DNA of 64,000 nt from a virus (IMGVR_UViG_3300028392_000041:47828-111827); one strand, 5' to 3'; shown: positions 15,009 to 23,193, numbered from the stretch's first letter. Numbers and translations are program-made. Notes: generated by a model from the letters alone, not told the origin.

Positions 15009-15364
15009 GACTTTTTAATAAATTTGCTCAAATCAGGTTGAGTCCAGCCCTCTGGCTTCAAAATCTTACCATCTTCGCGACGAGTAACCTTACGAGTAGT
15101 AGGGTCAACTTTTGCCATATTGCTTCGAAGAACTTCATCCCACGCTTTTTGTACATCATAACCCTTCATGTGACAGAATCCAAGCGTAACCCAAATTAAG
15201 TCCATACAACCATCAAGCATTTCTACTTCATCACGATTCCAATGAGCATCAATAAACTCTTTGAATTCTTCTTCCATCAAAGACTTATATAATGCAGCAT
15301 TTTCAGGCGATGCTTTTTGATCGCATGCTTGTTGAAACATTAATACATCAAGTGGCATTCCCAT
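15005..15364 (-). CDS. MazG-like nucleotide pyrophosphohydrolase
   Basis: 119 residues, all-alpha NTP-PPase type: YKSLMEEEFKEFIDAH with the EExxE metal-binding helix and EMLDGCMDLIWVTLG with the E..D helix. Removes pyrophosphate from (d)NTPs; in phages proposed to clean nucleotide pools or lower ppGpp. A C-terminal tail after residue 80 carries VDPTTRKVTRRED. It overlaps the upstream gene by 1 nt. Confidence 0.8.
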   Translation of the reverse strand: MGMPLDVLMFQQACDQKASPENAALYKSLMEEEFKEFIDAHWNRDEVEMLDGCMDLIWVTLGFCHMKGYDVQKAWDEVLRSNMAKVDPTTRKVTRREDGKILKPEGWTQPDLSKFIKKS

Positions 15365-15642
15365 TATTTGTTCCTTTCGGTGTCAAAGAAAAACTCTGAA
15401 TGACTGATATCATCTTGTGGTGTTTCCCACTCTGGTACTCGCCACTCAGGTGCTTCACCATAATTTTCATCAGGAACATAATCTAGCGTTCCTTCTGGGA
15501 AATAACCTACTCCACGAATAAACAGATCAGTATTCTGAAGTACATCAGATATACCATCAGCTTCAAATTCATAGGTAACTTTAGATTCAACTTTACCAGT
15601 GTACCAATTTGTATGTTCAGCAATTAGTGTAAATTTTGGCAT
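15364..15642 (-). CDS. Conserved hypothetical phage protein
   Basis: 92 residues, acidic, with strands (FTLIAEHTNWYTGKVESKVT) and an Asp/Glu/Pro-rich C-terminus. No recognised domain. Tightly packed between the MazG-like gene and the AbrB-like gene. Confidence 0.65.
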   Translation of the reverse strand: MPKFTLIAEHTNWYTGKVESKVTYEFEADGISDVLQNTDLFIRGVGYFPEGTLDYVPDENYGEAPEWRVPEWETPQDDISHSEFFFDTERNK

Positions 15643-15643
15643 A

Positions 15644-16081
15644 TTAAAAACCTCTTCCTTCGCCTTCTTTTGTGAAAAATGCTCTTACCTTTTGTTCTTC
15701 AGTCCAACCATTAGTATAGTCATTATCTTCGTCGCATAATTTTAATGCGTCATCATGAGAAATTACACGATGAGAAACAATTGTCTCACCAATATCTAAC
15801 TGTGAAAACTCTTTAGCGTCTTGACAAGTTACATCATCAAGCGCATATTCAGGATGGTCAGCTGGTGCTTGAACCATGTAACGCATACGATACTGTTGAA
15901 CACACTCAACAAGAACCCAAACTTTATCTGATTTACTCAAAGTCCAACTCCCATCTCCATTATCTTTCCAATTAAGATCATCACCGATTTTCCAACCAGT
16001 GCCTTCAAGAATTTCGTCATTCAATTCAATAAAGAACTCTCCATCTTCATTTTCTTGAACTTCCAATGTATACTTACTCAT
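15644..16081 (-). CDS. Phage protein with AbrB-like N-terminal fold
   Basis: 145 residues from MSKYTLEVQENEDG; the upstream extension would run into the 16074 gene. Residues ~12-45 (FFIELNDEILEGTGWKIGDD and following) look like a SpoVT/AbrB swapped hairpin; the remainder (WVLVECVQQYRMRYMV...HPEYALDDV) is a conserved phage domain of unknown role. DNA binding is possible, not shown. Confidence 0.65.
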   Translation of the reverse strand: MSKYTLEVQENEDGEFFIELNDEILEGTGWKIGDDLNWKDNGDGSWTLSKSDKVWVLVECVQQYRMRYMVQAPADHPEYALDDVTCQDAKEFSQLDIGETIVSHRVISHDDALKLCDEDNDYTNGWTEEQKVRAFFTKEGEGRGF

Positions 16082-16409
16082 AATTAATCTCCAACCAATT
16101 TGTTTCTTCAGGTAGAATCTCAATTTTTCCACCTACTTTATAAAGTCTATCACTCATATTTTGAAGAATTCCAGTACCAAATCCACTGGCACCATATAAT
16201 CCTTTATTACATTCATAAACTGAACCACTGGATCCTTCAAAGAAGAAGCAATCTTCTTTTTCGGTTACCTTAGTAATACCTGAATTTAATTTCCAAGAAT
16301 CGCCTTCAAGATAACCACCATACCAACAAGCAAAAACTTTATAGACAGGTGGTGTATCTTTTCCAGTAATTTTGACAACCATCCATTTGTCAGGATTGTA
16401 ATCACTCAT
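16074..16409 (-). CDS. Conserved hypothetical phage protein
   Basis: 111 residues, beta-rich, with WKLNSGITKVTEKEDCFFFE. Member of a phage-only family by my recollection; role unknown. 4-nt overlap with the phosphoesterase gene. Confidence 0.65.
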   Translation of the reverse strand: MSDYNPDKWMVVKITGKDTPPVYKVFACWYGGYLEGDSWKLNSGITKVTEKEDCFFFEGSSGSVYECNKGLYGASGFGTGILQNMSDRLYKVGGKIEILPEETNWLEINYE

Positions 16410-17284
16410 ACTTCAACTACCTTTAACTCAAAACGATCAGCACGATCTTCGTAGTTGATGTAACCACGAGGATTACAAACAACACGACATTGTTTAATCA
16501 TGTAGTCAAAATCTTCATGAGTATGACCATGAGTCCACAATTTAATTCCTGGACGATCCATGATAAACTGATCCAACTGAGAATTATACGCACCATTCAT
16601 CAATTGATCATGTTTATAACGAGGATGCTCAGAACCTTTGCTTGGAGCATGATGAGTACAAACTACAACAGTCATCCAAGGTGGAGTCTCAGCGTAGGTG
16701 TCCTCAATAACTTTAAGCATTGCCTTGTGGTCTTCAACAACATGACGAGGTGAAAGAGTTGCTGGACGAATTTTAAACTTTGTAGTTTTATCGCCATTAT
16801 CGTTCTCACCCCAAACTCTGTAGTTGACCATTTCATTACTGTTCTCACAGATTTGAAAGTCATTCATGCGACGAGCAACATGATTCATGGTCATCTCATT
16901 TTCGCCATTCATGTCAGTCCAAAGAGTTCCACCAATAAAACGATAGTCGCCATGATCCCATACTTCTTTGTCCAAAACATGAATGTTCGGAAGGTAAGCA
17001 AGATTTTCTTTTAGAATACCCAGAGATTTTGCATAATCACCATGGTAGTGTTCATGATTGCCAGCGATATAAACAATATCATTAAACCGACTGCTACAAA
17101 GGCTGAAAAACTCGTGATAACGATTAGACTTAGCAGAGCCAACAAGGGTATCCCCAGTATTGGGAAGCAAATCACAAGCAGTGCAAATATCGCCAGATAG
17201 AATAAGGACTTCGGCATTTTGTGTGTTCTCAAGGTTAAGTTGTCCAAACTCTAAGTGGACATCGGAGCAAATAGCAATTTTCAT
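16406..17284 (-). CDS. Metallophosphoesterase
   Basis: 292 residues with all calcineurin-like motifs: SDVHLE, LSGDIC, YIAGNHEHY, VVVCTHHAP and WTHGHTHEDFDY. Two metals are expected. Substrate unknown; cyclic nucleotides, nucleic acid ends or phospholipids are possible. It has its own promoter 26 nt upstream. Confidence 0.88.
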   Translation of the reverse strand: MKIAICSDVHLEFGQLNLENTQNAEVLILSGDICTACDLLPNTGDTLVGSAKSNRYHEFFSLCSSRFNDIVYIAGNHEHYHGDYAKSLGILKENLAYLPNIHVLDKEVWDHGDYRFIGGTLWTDMNGENEMTMNHVARRMNDFQICENSNEMVNYRVWGENDNGDKTTKFKIRPATLSPRHVVEDHKAMLKVIEDTYAETPPWMTVVVCTHHAPSKGSEHPRYKHDQLMNGAYNSQLDQFIMDRPGIKLWTHGHTHEDFDYMIKQCRVVCNPRGYINYEDRADRFELKVVEV

Positions 17285-17309
17285 AGTAATTTCCTAACTT
17301 CATAACTCA

Positions 17310-17338
17310 ATTATACTTGATATTTGAATTAATGTCAA
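17310..17338 (-). promoter_or_regulatory. Sigma70-type promoter
   Basis: TTGACATTAATTC...TATAAT, 17-nt spacer, starts the metallophosphoesterase operon. Confidence 0.82.
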
Positions 17339-17339
17339 G

Positions 17340-17945
17340 TTATTTAAATGGGACTCCACCAACCCAAGCTACAAGACTGTAGCGAGTTCCTGCAGTTACA
17401 GGTTTGACACGATGCATAACATAACTAGGAAAGAAGAAAACAGAACCACGAGTTTTTTCCATGTTAAGTTCATCTCTGCCACCAGTCCAAATTTGCAACT
17501 CTCCGCCAGTGTATTGAGCTGGATCAGTCAGCTGAACAACCATCGAAAGTTTACGAACAGTTCCATAGAGAATTTTATCAATATGAAAGTCGTATTTACC
17601 ACCAGGAGGTTTATACTCAGTAAACTGCATGTTTTCCGTAAATCCAAACAAATCGAAATTGAAAAATTTAGAATTTACTTCTTGAACAACTCCAGCCAAT
17701 TTATCATATGCCCAACCCATATCATCTTGAGAACCGAGCCATGTAATATTACTATCACGAATAGTTGTGTCAACAACCCCATTACCATTACCACCAATTA
17801 AAGCTGGTTTAATGATTTTATTCAATCCAATCTGAATAATTTTATCACATTCTTCAGGCGTAAAAACATTATTGGCATATGCCCAGTTTTCAACATTATC
17901 AGGTTTAAAAGCCCATAGAGCTGAGCCAGTTGGTGTTTTATCCAT
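17340..17945 (-). CDS. 2-oxoglutarate/Fe(II)-dependent oxygenase (PKHD/PiuC type)
   Basis: 201 residues. Jelly-roll oxygenase with iron ligands H-x-D in YDFHIDKIL and distal His in FFPSYVMHRVKPVT; GTRYSLVAW supplies the Arg that holds 2-oxoglutarate. GGELQIWTGG is the usual strand before the lid. Such enzymes hydroxylate protein or small-molecule substrates; the target is unknown. One of eleven proteins of this fold in the window. Confidence 0.85.
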   Translation of the reverse strand: MDKTPTGSALWAFKPDNVENWAYANNVFTPEECDKIIQIGLNKIIKPALIGGNGNGVVDTTIRDSNITWLGSQDDMGWAYDKLAGVVQEVNSKFFNFDLFGFTENMQFTEYKPPGGKYDFHIDKILYGTVRKLSMVVQLTDPAQYTGGELQIWTGGRDELNMEKTRGSVFFFPSYVMHRVKPVTAGTRYSLVAWVGGVPFK

Positions 17946-18228
17946 GTAACATCCTTAGTAGTCCAATCATATCAATAGTAGTTAGTAACAGGTAGTTAGC
18001 CAGCATCCCAAAAGATTTCCGAGTATAAGCGCACCAAGCATAGATTGCACAACCAGTAATCCACACAGGATAAAGAGCAAGCAACGGAGGATTGGGTACT
18101 GTGATTGCCATTGTAAGAGAGCAAAAAATGCTAATAGCCCAAGCAAGCAACTCGAGAACGAAACGAAAACGATTTGAAGTCCAGTCATCTTTTATCCATT
18201 TTAGTGTAGGTCCAAAAATATCTAACAT
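17938..18228 (-). CDS. Small integral membrane protein
   Basis: 96 residues with three or four hydrophobic helices (residues ~22-42, 46-66, 75-93). Overlaps the oxygenase start by 8 nt. PnuC-like topology is possible but the protein is shorter; function unknown. Confidence 0.65.
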   Translation of the reverse strand: MLDIFGPTLKWIKDDWTSNRFRFVLELLAWAISIFCSLTMAITVPNPPLLALYPVWITGCAIYAWCAYTRKSFGMLANYLLLTTIDMIGLLRMLHG

Positions 18229-18231
18229 ATA

Positions 18232-18813
18232 TTATCCAAAATTAAATGCCATTGAAATTCTTTCATCATCTTCATCTTCAGTCAAATTTTGTTCAACATG
18301 ATGAGACAAGTAAGACGGAAATACAACAGTATTAATAACTGTCGGATCTATGTAGTAAGCCGACCAATTTCTATCATTTTGTACTCCTGGAAGCACAAAC
18401 TTAGAATTATCAGGTCGTTCAAACACAATATTTCCACTATTTTTTGGAACTTTAAAGTATACAGCTCCAGAGAAGAATGAAAATTGATGTGTATGACTTA
18501 CATTGTAATTATACCTCTTATTTACATTGAACCAAAAATTCAGCAAGTTCACTGGACGATCAATTCCATACACTTCATACAGTTTAACCATCTCATTACC
18601 AATTACATCAAAAATTGGGTTTACTACAGCCAGTTCACTACTTAGCGACTCAAACTTATAGGTCGGACTCTGCCATCCACCACGATTGCTAAATTCCAGA
18701 GATGGAGTTGAATCCTGTATTTCTTTGATTTTGGAAATTATTGGAGCAGGGTCAAATTCAATGTTCGTTGAAAATATAGATGTTCTAAAGGGAACATGTT
18801 CTTCAAATAACAT
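18232..18813 (-). CDS. 2-oxoglutarate/Fe(II) oxygenase-fold protein
   Basis: 193 residues of the phage 2OG-FeII_Oxy_5-like group: LNFWFNVNKRYNYNVSHTHQ with ligand His, SGAVYFKVPKNSG, then VVFPSYLSHHVEQN with the distal His and RISMAFNFG with the Arg. Substrate unknown. Confidence 0.8.
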   Translation of the reverse strand: MLFEEHVPFRTSIFSTNIEFDPAPIISKIKEIQDSTPSLEFSNRGGWQSPTYKFESLSSELAVVNPIFDVIGNEMVKLYEVYGIDRPVNLLNFWFNVNKRYNYNVSHTHQFSFFSGAVYFKVPKNSGNIVFERPDNSKFVLPGVQNDRNWSAYYIDPTVINTVVFPSYLSHHVEQNLTEDEDDERISMAFNFG

Positions 18814-19049
18814 TAGCGACCTCGACCAGTTGTCCTACGCACTTTTTTCTGTAGATTCTGAACAGCGGTCTTTACCAACTTCTTAGCCATCTTCACATTA
18901 CCAAATTTAACAGTCATTTCCTTCACTGCTTTCTTCTTTTCAGCTTTCAATGCCCTTGCTTCCTTTAGTCTAGTAAGAGAGTCCTTAAACTCACCCTCGA
19001 CTTCGCTGGATTTTTCTAAATCTGGATTTTTATCAGTTTCATTTGTCAT
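18813..19049 (-). CDS. Small highly charged protein
   Basis: 78 residues from MTNETDKN (AAGGA 8 nt upstream). Acidic N-terminus then a Lys/Arg-rich C-terminal half ending RRTTGRGR; coiled-coil and nucleic-acid binding are plausible. Shares 1 nt with the oxygenase start. Confidence 0.55.
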   Translation of the reverse strand: MTNETDKNPDLEKSSEVEGEFKDSLTRLKEARALKAEKKKAVKEMTVKFGNVKMAKKLVKTAVQNLQKKVRRTTGRGR

Positions 19050-19080
19050 TTCTTTTTCCTTTGTAGACACCCGACATCCT

Positions 19081-19110
19081 ATTATACCATAAATCGGTCT
19101 TGCAAGTCAA
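19081..19110 (-). promoter_or_regulatory. Sigma70-type promoter
   Basis: TTGACT-N18-TATAAT on the complement; spacer one base longer than most of the family. Confidence 0.65.
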
Positions 19111-19112
19111 GT

Positions 19113-19283
19113 TTATTTTTCCGACTTCTTGTAAGGGTTTTGTGGATCGCGAATTAGTACCACTGGAGTGACTTTTTCTACTAAAATGGTGTTTTCCGAG
19201 TTGATTTTCGTGTTGTAAGTCGTTGTACAGCCAAAAAGTACTACAAGAAGCATAAAAATCATAAAATATCGTATCAAAACCAC
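19113..19283 (-). CDS. Small lipoprotein (GTG start)
   Basis: 56 residues. A GTG at 19283 is preceded by GGAGG at 6-nt spacing, so it is preferred to internal ATGs. Signal sequence MVLIRYFMIFMLLVVLFGC ends in a lipobox; mature TTTYNTKINSENTILVEK. Overlaps the end of the next small gene. Confidence 0.6.
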   Translation of the reverse strand: MVLIRYFMIFMLLVVLFGCTTTYNTKINSENTILVEKVTPVVLIRDPQNPYKKSEK

Positions 19284-19387
19284 TTTCCACCTCCGTAAAC
19301 ACCGAATTTTCGCATGAAGCAAGTAAAAATGAGACCAAAAACGATCTCAAAAGTAAATAACCCCACTATGATATATAGAGCAATCAT
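19274..19387 (-). CDS. Tiny membrane protein
   Basis: 37 residues: one transmembrane helix (LYIIVGLFTFEIVFGLIFTC) and a basic tail ending KFGVYGGGKWF, a tail I have seen on tiny phage membrane proteins. Starts on the last base of the 19387 gene. Confidence 0.5.
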   Translation of the reverse strand: MIALYIIVGLFTFEIVFGLIFTCFMRKFGVYGGGKWF

Positions 19388-19650
19388 TACTCGCCACCAT
19401 AGTAGTCAATAATGAGGGATAGTGCTCTAATAAGTTTACCATTATTCACTACATCATCGGGATGTAACCAATAACCATCAGGATTCAGTTCATCCTTGGG
19501 ATTTTCAGCCCACGCATCTAATTCTGACTGTAGATAACGCTTGGCATCAATCAAATTTGCCCGAGTAAGTCCGTCTGCCACCTCATGAGGAATGACTAAA
19601 CCTCCAGAGGGATATAAGTGTTCGTTCTCAGTTTTAACTAATTTGTTCAT
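19387..19650 (-). CDS. Conserved hypothetical phage protein
   Basis: 87 residues with GLVIPHEVADGLTRANL and DGYWLHPDDVVNNGKLI. Acidic, helical. Start overlaps the upstream stop (ATGA). Unknown function. Confidence 0.6.
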   Translation of the reverse strand: MNKLVKTENEHLYPSGGLVIPHEVADGLTRANLIDAKRYLQSELDAWAENPKDELNPDGYWLHPDDVVNNGKLIRALSLIIDYYGGE

Positions 19651-19778
19651 GATAGTAAATCCACAATCGCTTTTATAGTGTTAATGTCAATATGCAGCTT
19701 AGATGCTATCTCAGCCACATCCCAATGCCGTTCCAGTAGTTCTTTCACAGCCATAACCAAATCATGTCGTGTATACAT
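19647..19778 (-). CDS. Small helix-turn-helix-like protein
   Basis: 43 residues: WDVAEIASKLHIDINTIKAI has the spacing of a helix-turn-helix. Promoter directly upstream at 19797. Could be a small regulator; unproven. Confidence 0.5.
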   Translation of the reverse strand: MYTRHDLVMAVKELLERHWDVAEIASKLHIDINTIKAIVDLLS

Positions 19779-19796
19779 AGTGTAGTCCTTTTAGTA

Positions 19797-19825
19797 ATTA
19801 TACACTAATAACGCTTTAAAGTCAA
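19797..19825 (-). promoter_or_regulatory. Sigma70-type promoter
   Basis: TTGACT-TTAAAGC...TATAAT, 17-nt spacer, drives the 19778-19113 group. Confidence 0.78.
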
Positions 19826-20018
19826 GTAAGCTGACAGGGTTTGCAGGTAAATTTTTGCAGGGCGATTTTTGAGACGGATTCGTTTGAAATCGGCTGAGGT
19901 ATGCAGTTGTATCTTGGAGATGTTAATTAAAGTTTCCTTTTGACTTGCATCGCCATAAGGTACTTAAAGGGGACCCGATCTCTAAAGCGAAAAGTCCACC
20001 CCAGCACAACAATCAATC
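19826..20018. other. Non-coding stretch between promoters
   Basis: No ORF with a start site is visible here. ATTTTTGCAGGGCGATTTTT resembles ATTTTTGCGGCGAGTTT in the gap near 20585, so the two gaps share a short repeat. Confidence 0.4.
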
Positions 20019-20047
20019 TTGACTTTAATCTCCGATCCTAGTATAAT
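20019..20047 (+). promoter_or_regulatory. Plus-strand sigma70-type promoter, antisense to the 20047 gene
   Basis: TTGACT-TTAATCTCCGATCCTAG-TATAAT, 17-nt spacer, same family as the minus-strand promoters but facing right into minus-strand genes. No plus-strand gene follows; an antisense RNA is the simplest reading. Confidence 0.55.
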
Positions 20048-20280
20048 TACCCCTTGACTTTCACAAATGTTCGGTGTCGCTTGTCGAACTGAATTCTGTT
20101 CTTAAACAACTTAACATCACGACCACTCTTGCCATAGGGAATAAACCCATAGAGCCACTGCTTATCAGGACTCAGGATATATGTGCCGTTCTTTATATAA
20201 GAATCGTCCCAAACAGTGGTCTCACGAAATACTACCATATCTTTAGTCATAGGTATCCTAGTGTATATAGAGCGAGCCAT
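20047..20280 (-). CDS. Hypothetical protein
   Basis: 77 residues, basic and beta-rich (TYILSPDKQWLYGFIPYGKSG). Overlaps the 20258 gene by 23 nt. No family recognised. Confidence 0.55.
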   Translation of the reverse strand: MARSIYTRIPMTKDMVVFRETTVWDDSYIKNGTYILSPDKQWLYGFIPYGKSGRDVKLFKNRIQFDKRHRTFVKVKG

Positions 20281-20449
20281 CAGCGTCGACTCGGTAGTTC
20301 AATGGTGTATCCTCAGGCCAATCCTTAGTCTGAAGCAGGACATCTCCCTTGACGACTTGGATATAGGTAGTGTCCTCGGTACATATAACGACCCCTGCAT
20401 AGACGACCTTTGCCTTGGCGACCTCACGACGAAACTGCTTCACTGACAT
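20258..20449 (-). CDS. Hypothetical protein
   Basis: 63 residues, mixed alpha/beta, with VVICTEDTTYIQVVKGDVLL. Own promoter upstream at 20481. Unknown. Confidence 0.55.
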   Translation of the reverse strand: MSVKQFRREVAKAKVVYAGVVICTEDTTYIQVVKGDVLLQTKDWPEDTPLNYRVDADGSLYIH

Positions 20450-20480
20450 ATAACGACCTTTCTCAACTGGGTATAATACA

Positions 20481-20510
20481 ATTATACCCCGAAATACCTA
20501 TTAAAGTAAA
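20481..20510 (-). promoter_or_regulatory. Sigma70-type promoter
   Basis: TTTACT-TTAATAGG...TATAAT, 18-nt spacer. Confidence 0.65.
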
Positions 20511-20663
20511 GGGAAATAATTTGGCAAAAGAGCGAGAAATTACTTGACTTTAATTCGTTTTTAGTGTCTGTCTGGACTGCGAATTTTTGCGGCGAGTTTC
20601 TGAATCGCAATAGGATTCTGATTTAGGTCAACGCAAGAGACCGAAATTTGCCGAGTGCGATCA

Positions 20664-20837
20664 CTACTCACAATAGTAGACTTTCAGTTCATTCCCCTGA
20701 TAATCGGTTATCCTGATTAATCCCTTACCCATGTAGCGGAGAAATTTCTCTATAAACCAACTAGGAATAGCGTGTTTAAATTCTATTCTTGGCGTAGTGC
20801 TTATAGCGATTGTTCCCTTATTGCTGTAGGTAATCAT
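20664..20837 (-). CDS. Small hypothetical protein
   Basis: 57 residues: ITYSNKGTIAISTTPRIEF, IPSWFIEKFLRYMGKG, ITDYQGNELKVYYCE. It begins 3 nt inside the preceding gene's end. Recognised only as a plausible coding ORF. Confidence 0.5.
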   Translation of the reverse strand: MITYSNKGTIAISTTPRIEFKHAIPSWFIEKFLRYMGKGLIRITDYQGNELKVYYCE

Positions 20838-21049
20838 TCTGACACCAGCTTTCTCTGAACAATATCATAGGTAACGAAGTCGCTGAATTCATCATCTATG
20901 TCTGCATCAGCGACCTCTTCCTCTGAGACATCATAGAAGTCACGGATTATGGCTATTTTCTCAGCCAAAGCCAGTGCGTGTGTTTCATATACACCGACTA
21001 CCGTAGTTCCGTCATCGGTTTCTTCAGTTAGAACATAGACATATTTCAT
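20834..21049 (-). CDS. Acidic hypothetical protein
   Basis: 71 residues, YVYVLTEETDDGTTVVGVYE then a run of Asp/Glu. 4-nt overlap with the upstream gene. Unknown. Confidence 0.55.
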   Translation of the reverse strand: MKYVYVLTEETDDGTTVVGVYETHALALAEKIAIIRDFYDVSEEEVADADIDDEFSDFVTYDIVQRKLVSE

Positions 21050-21219
21050 TTTCCGTCATCCCTTTGCTTTTCTTCTAAGCGATTAATCCTATATTTCAGT
21101 TCTTCCACCTGCATTGTGAGGTCTTTGATTGACTTCAGGAGAATTGTTTGTAGGTCAATTTCCACTGTGTCTGTGAACCTGTCATGGCTCATTGCCTTTT
21201 TTGATTGGAAACCTGTCAT
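21046..21219 (-). CDS. Small coiled-coil protein
   Basis: 57 residues from MTGFQSKKAM, starting 1 nt after the previous stop. The C-terminal half (LTMQVEELKYRINRLEEKQ) has heptads typical of a coiled coil. Confidence 0.55.
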   Translation of the reverse strand: MTGFQSKKAMSHDRFTDTVEIDLQTILLKSIKDLTMQVEELKYRINRLEEKQRDDGK

Positions 21220-21220
21220 T

Positions 21221-21475
21221 TTAACCCCAGTCTTTCTTGTCGCCGAATCGTTCGTTGAACTCATAACCCATTGCATAGGCACGAAGCTGAATCCCATGCA
21301 TATCTGTGGCTTCTACGCGATCACCATTATAGCTACCCTCAGGATACCAGTGTGGATCCATTGGGCGATGATAGTAGGAGTCAGCTGAACCCCTGTCGAA
21401 TGGTGAGCCATGTGAGCGATCAAAGATTTCGCCTTTGTACTCAATTGTGTTTCCGTCTTCAATAATTGCGTTCAT
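21221..21475 (-). CDS. Hypothetical protein
   Basis: 84 residues from MNAIIEDGNTIEYKGE with AAGGAT 5 nt upstream. A GSPFDRGSADSYYHRPMDPH segment and RAYAMGYEFNERFG are notable; unknown role. Confidence 0.6.
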   Translation of the reverse strand: MNAIIEDGNTIEYKGEIFDRSHGSPFDRGSADSYYHRPMDPHWYPEGSYNGDRVEATDMHGIQLRAYAMGYEFNERFGDKKDWG

Positions 21476-21507
21476 AAAAATCCTTCTCAAAAATCCAGTA
21501 AAAAAGG

Positions 21508-21606
21508 TCACAGCCCCATCAAGCGCAAGCGCAAGAGCTGTCCCAGAGTTGGTTTCAAACCCAACTTTTTGCGGAGCAATTGCCCCAGTGTTTTCTTTTG
21601 TTTCAT
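21508..21606 (-). CDS. Tiny basic protein with an internal repeat
   Basis: 32 residues with a strong RBS (GGGAGGTAGT-ATG). It contains TLGQLLRKKLGLKP followed by TLGQLLRLRLMG, a tandem imperfect repeat forming an amphipathic basic helix. Unknown function. Confidence 0.5.
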   Translation of the reverse strand: MKQKKTLGQLLRKKLGLKPTLGQLLRLRLMGL

Positions 21607-21625
21607 ACTACCTCCCTTGTTCTTA

Positions 21626-22552
21626 TTAAGCAGTCAACATGTAAGTAGCAAGATCTTTGTAGTCTTTGTTAGACGCACGGATTTTGCAGACAGCGATAAG
21701 GGTACGGAGGGAAATTTCCTTACACTCATCTTTGATTTCCTTAATCAAAGCAAGGGCATCTGCCTTAACAGAAGCATCGTACTCAGGCATGAATTCAGGG
21801 CTGGTAGCGATAAAGGACATGCGGTCTAACTTTTGGTCAGCAGTCATAGTCAGGTCAATCATCATTGAACGACTACGAATCGCTTGGTCGATGCCGTCCT
21901 GAGTCATGTTAGAAATAAAAATCACACGACCTGTGAATTCAAACGAACGAGGTAAGTCCTCATCACGCATGTCAGCATTCCAAGAGATAATACGCTTGCC
22001 GTAGGAATCTAGCGCACCCTTAAGAATATTCAAAGCAACAGGATCTTTGAGCACAGAGTCACAGTCGTCAAACACGATAATGCTGTTGTTGTTTTCAAAC
22101 AGCGAACGATACAAACCCTTAGCAGTTGAATAACCCTTGATTTGGGTGAAGCACTTGCGAGTGTTAATCACTGAACCGACTTGAAAGTCAGCGAGATTAG
22201 AGATGTCGGTGTAGCCAGCATCGTTAAGAGTTTTGGTTACGGTAAAAGTTTTACCGAGACCACCTTCACCTGTGATAACAGCGGATGGCTGTACGCCAGA
22301 CGCAACCATTTTCACAAGTTTCTCAACGAACTCAAAGCGAGTATTGATGCCAAACTTTTCGTCACGAGCAGTTTGTACTTCAACATCGGCAGCAACGATC
22401 TGGTCGTAGGTCAAATCCATACCTGTTTCCTGTTTATATCTCCACTCAATGTGGGATTTCTTAGTAGTTTTGAAGGGTTTAGCAGAACCGATTTGGCACA
22501 CATACTTACCAGAGGTTTTGTCGAATTTCACAGAGGTACGGATAGTAGTCAT
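21626..22552 (-). CDS. AAA+ ATPase
   Basis: 308 residues from MTTIRTSVKFDK (AAGGA 6 nt upstream). Walker A GEGGLGKTFTV near residue 96, Walker B SIIVFDDCD, sensor-1 RVIFISNMT and arginine region AIRSRSMMIDL. Family common in T4-like phages; resembles MoxR-like or clamp-loader-type remodellers. Single-gene unit with its own promoter. Confidence 0.82.
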   Translation of the reverse strand: MTTIRTSVKFDKTSGKYVCQIGSAKPFKTTKKSHIEWRYKQETGMDLTYDQIVAADVEVQTARDEKFGINTRFEFVEKLVKMVASGVQPSAVITGEGGLGKTFTVTKTLNDAGYTDISNLADFQVGSVINTRKCFTQIKGYSTAKGLYRSLFENNNSIIVFDDCDSVLKDPVALNILKGALDSYGKRIISWNADMRDEDLPRSFEFTGRVIFISNMTQDGIDQAIRSRSMMIDLTMTADQKLDRMSFIATSPEFMPEYDASVKADALALIKEIKDECKEISLRTLIAVCKIRASNKDYKDLATYMLTA

Positions 22553-22582
22553 TTGGTTTCCTTTTTTATTCATCATAGATCA

Positions 22583-22611
22583 ATTATACACGAGGTACGA
22601 ATTAAAGTAAA
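22583..22611 (-). promoter_or_regulatory. Sigma70-type promoter
   Basis: TTTACTTTAATTC...TATAAT, 17-nt spacer; preceded on the transcript side by hairpin 22627. Confidence 0.8.
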
Positions 22612-22616
22612 GCACT

Positions 22617-22800
22617 TTATTCCATACCCCTACGACCTGTAGGGTTATTCATGGCTGTCACACCAGAGTATGCAAGGGCGATAGCCAGACCAGCGATCAC
22701 TACCAAGGGTAGCAACTGTGCGTCTGTGGCATTGTCCAAACCACCTGCAACACCCATTAACACAAACAAACCAACGAAAGTACGGATAGATCCACGCATT
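22617..22800 (-). CDS. Small membrane protein
   Basis: 60 residues from MRGSIRTFVGLF. Two hydrophobic helices (residues ~6-22 and ~30-47). Its last codons (NNPTGRRGME) lie within the repeated palindrome at 22627. Confidence 0.55.
22627..22647. repeat. REP-like palindrome copy a
   Basis: ACCCCTAC-GACCT-GTAGGGTT; one of seven CCCTAC-N(3-6)-GTAGGG hairpins in the window. This one overlaps the gene's 3' end. Confidence 0.65.
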
Positions 22801-22830
22801 TTAAAACCCTTTTTTATCATCAATACAGTA

Positions 22831-22859
22831 AGTATACCTGTTTTCTGAATTAATGTAAA
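22831..22859 (-). promoter_or_regulatory. Sigma70-type promoter
   Basis: TTTACATTAATTC...TATACT, 17-nt spacer. Confidence 0.78.
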
Positions 22860-22872
22860 GCATTATTTTCAT

Positions 22873-22893
22873 ACCCCTACGACTGGTAGGGTT
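22873..22893. repeat. REP-like palindrome copy b
   Basis: CCCTAC-GACTG-GTAGGG, just after the stop of the 22892 gene and 15 nt before the next promoter; probable terminator. Confidence 0.65.
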
Positions 22894-23182
22894 ATTCCAT
22901 ACCCAGATTTGAGAACGAATCTTCGTTGCCTTCACGAGCATCGTACCTGCCGTTGCCAAGGTCAAGGGCATAGGACAACTCACGAATGTCCTCACATGTG
23001 TCAACGACCTCAAGGGACTCAACATCAACGACCTCACAATAGCAACCATCGATCACTACCGTATACTTGTCCTGATATTCAGCGATCAAGGGTACTGGGC
23101 TGGATACGCCAGCGAAGCCCATGCGGTCAAATTTTGTCATAACAGAAAATTCCAAGCCAGCCAAAAAGTCACGAGTAATCAT
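22892..23182 (-). CDS. Hypothetical protein
   Basis: 96 residues, acidic. SSPVPLIAEYQDKYTVVIDG and CEVVDVESLEVVDTCEDI form a beta-rich middle. No family recognised. Confidence 0.55.
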   Translation of the reverse strand: MITRDFLAGLEFSVMTKFDRMGFAGVSSPVPLIAEYQDKYTVVIDGCYCEVVDVESLEVVDTCEDIRELSYALDLGNGRYDAREGNEDSFSNLGME

Positions 23183-23193
23183 ATATTTTCCTA

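Noticed and set aside
22181-22642. 153-residue plus-strand ORF
   Set aside because: Antisense to the AAA+ ATPase; Ser/Phe-rich shadow.
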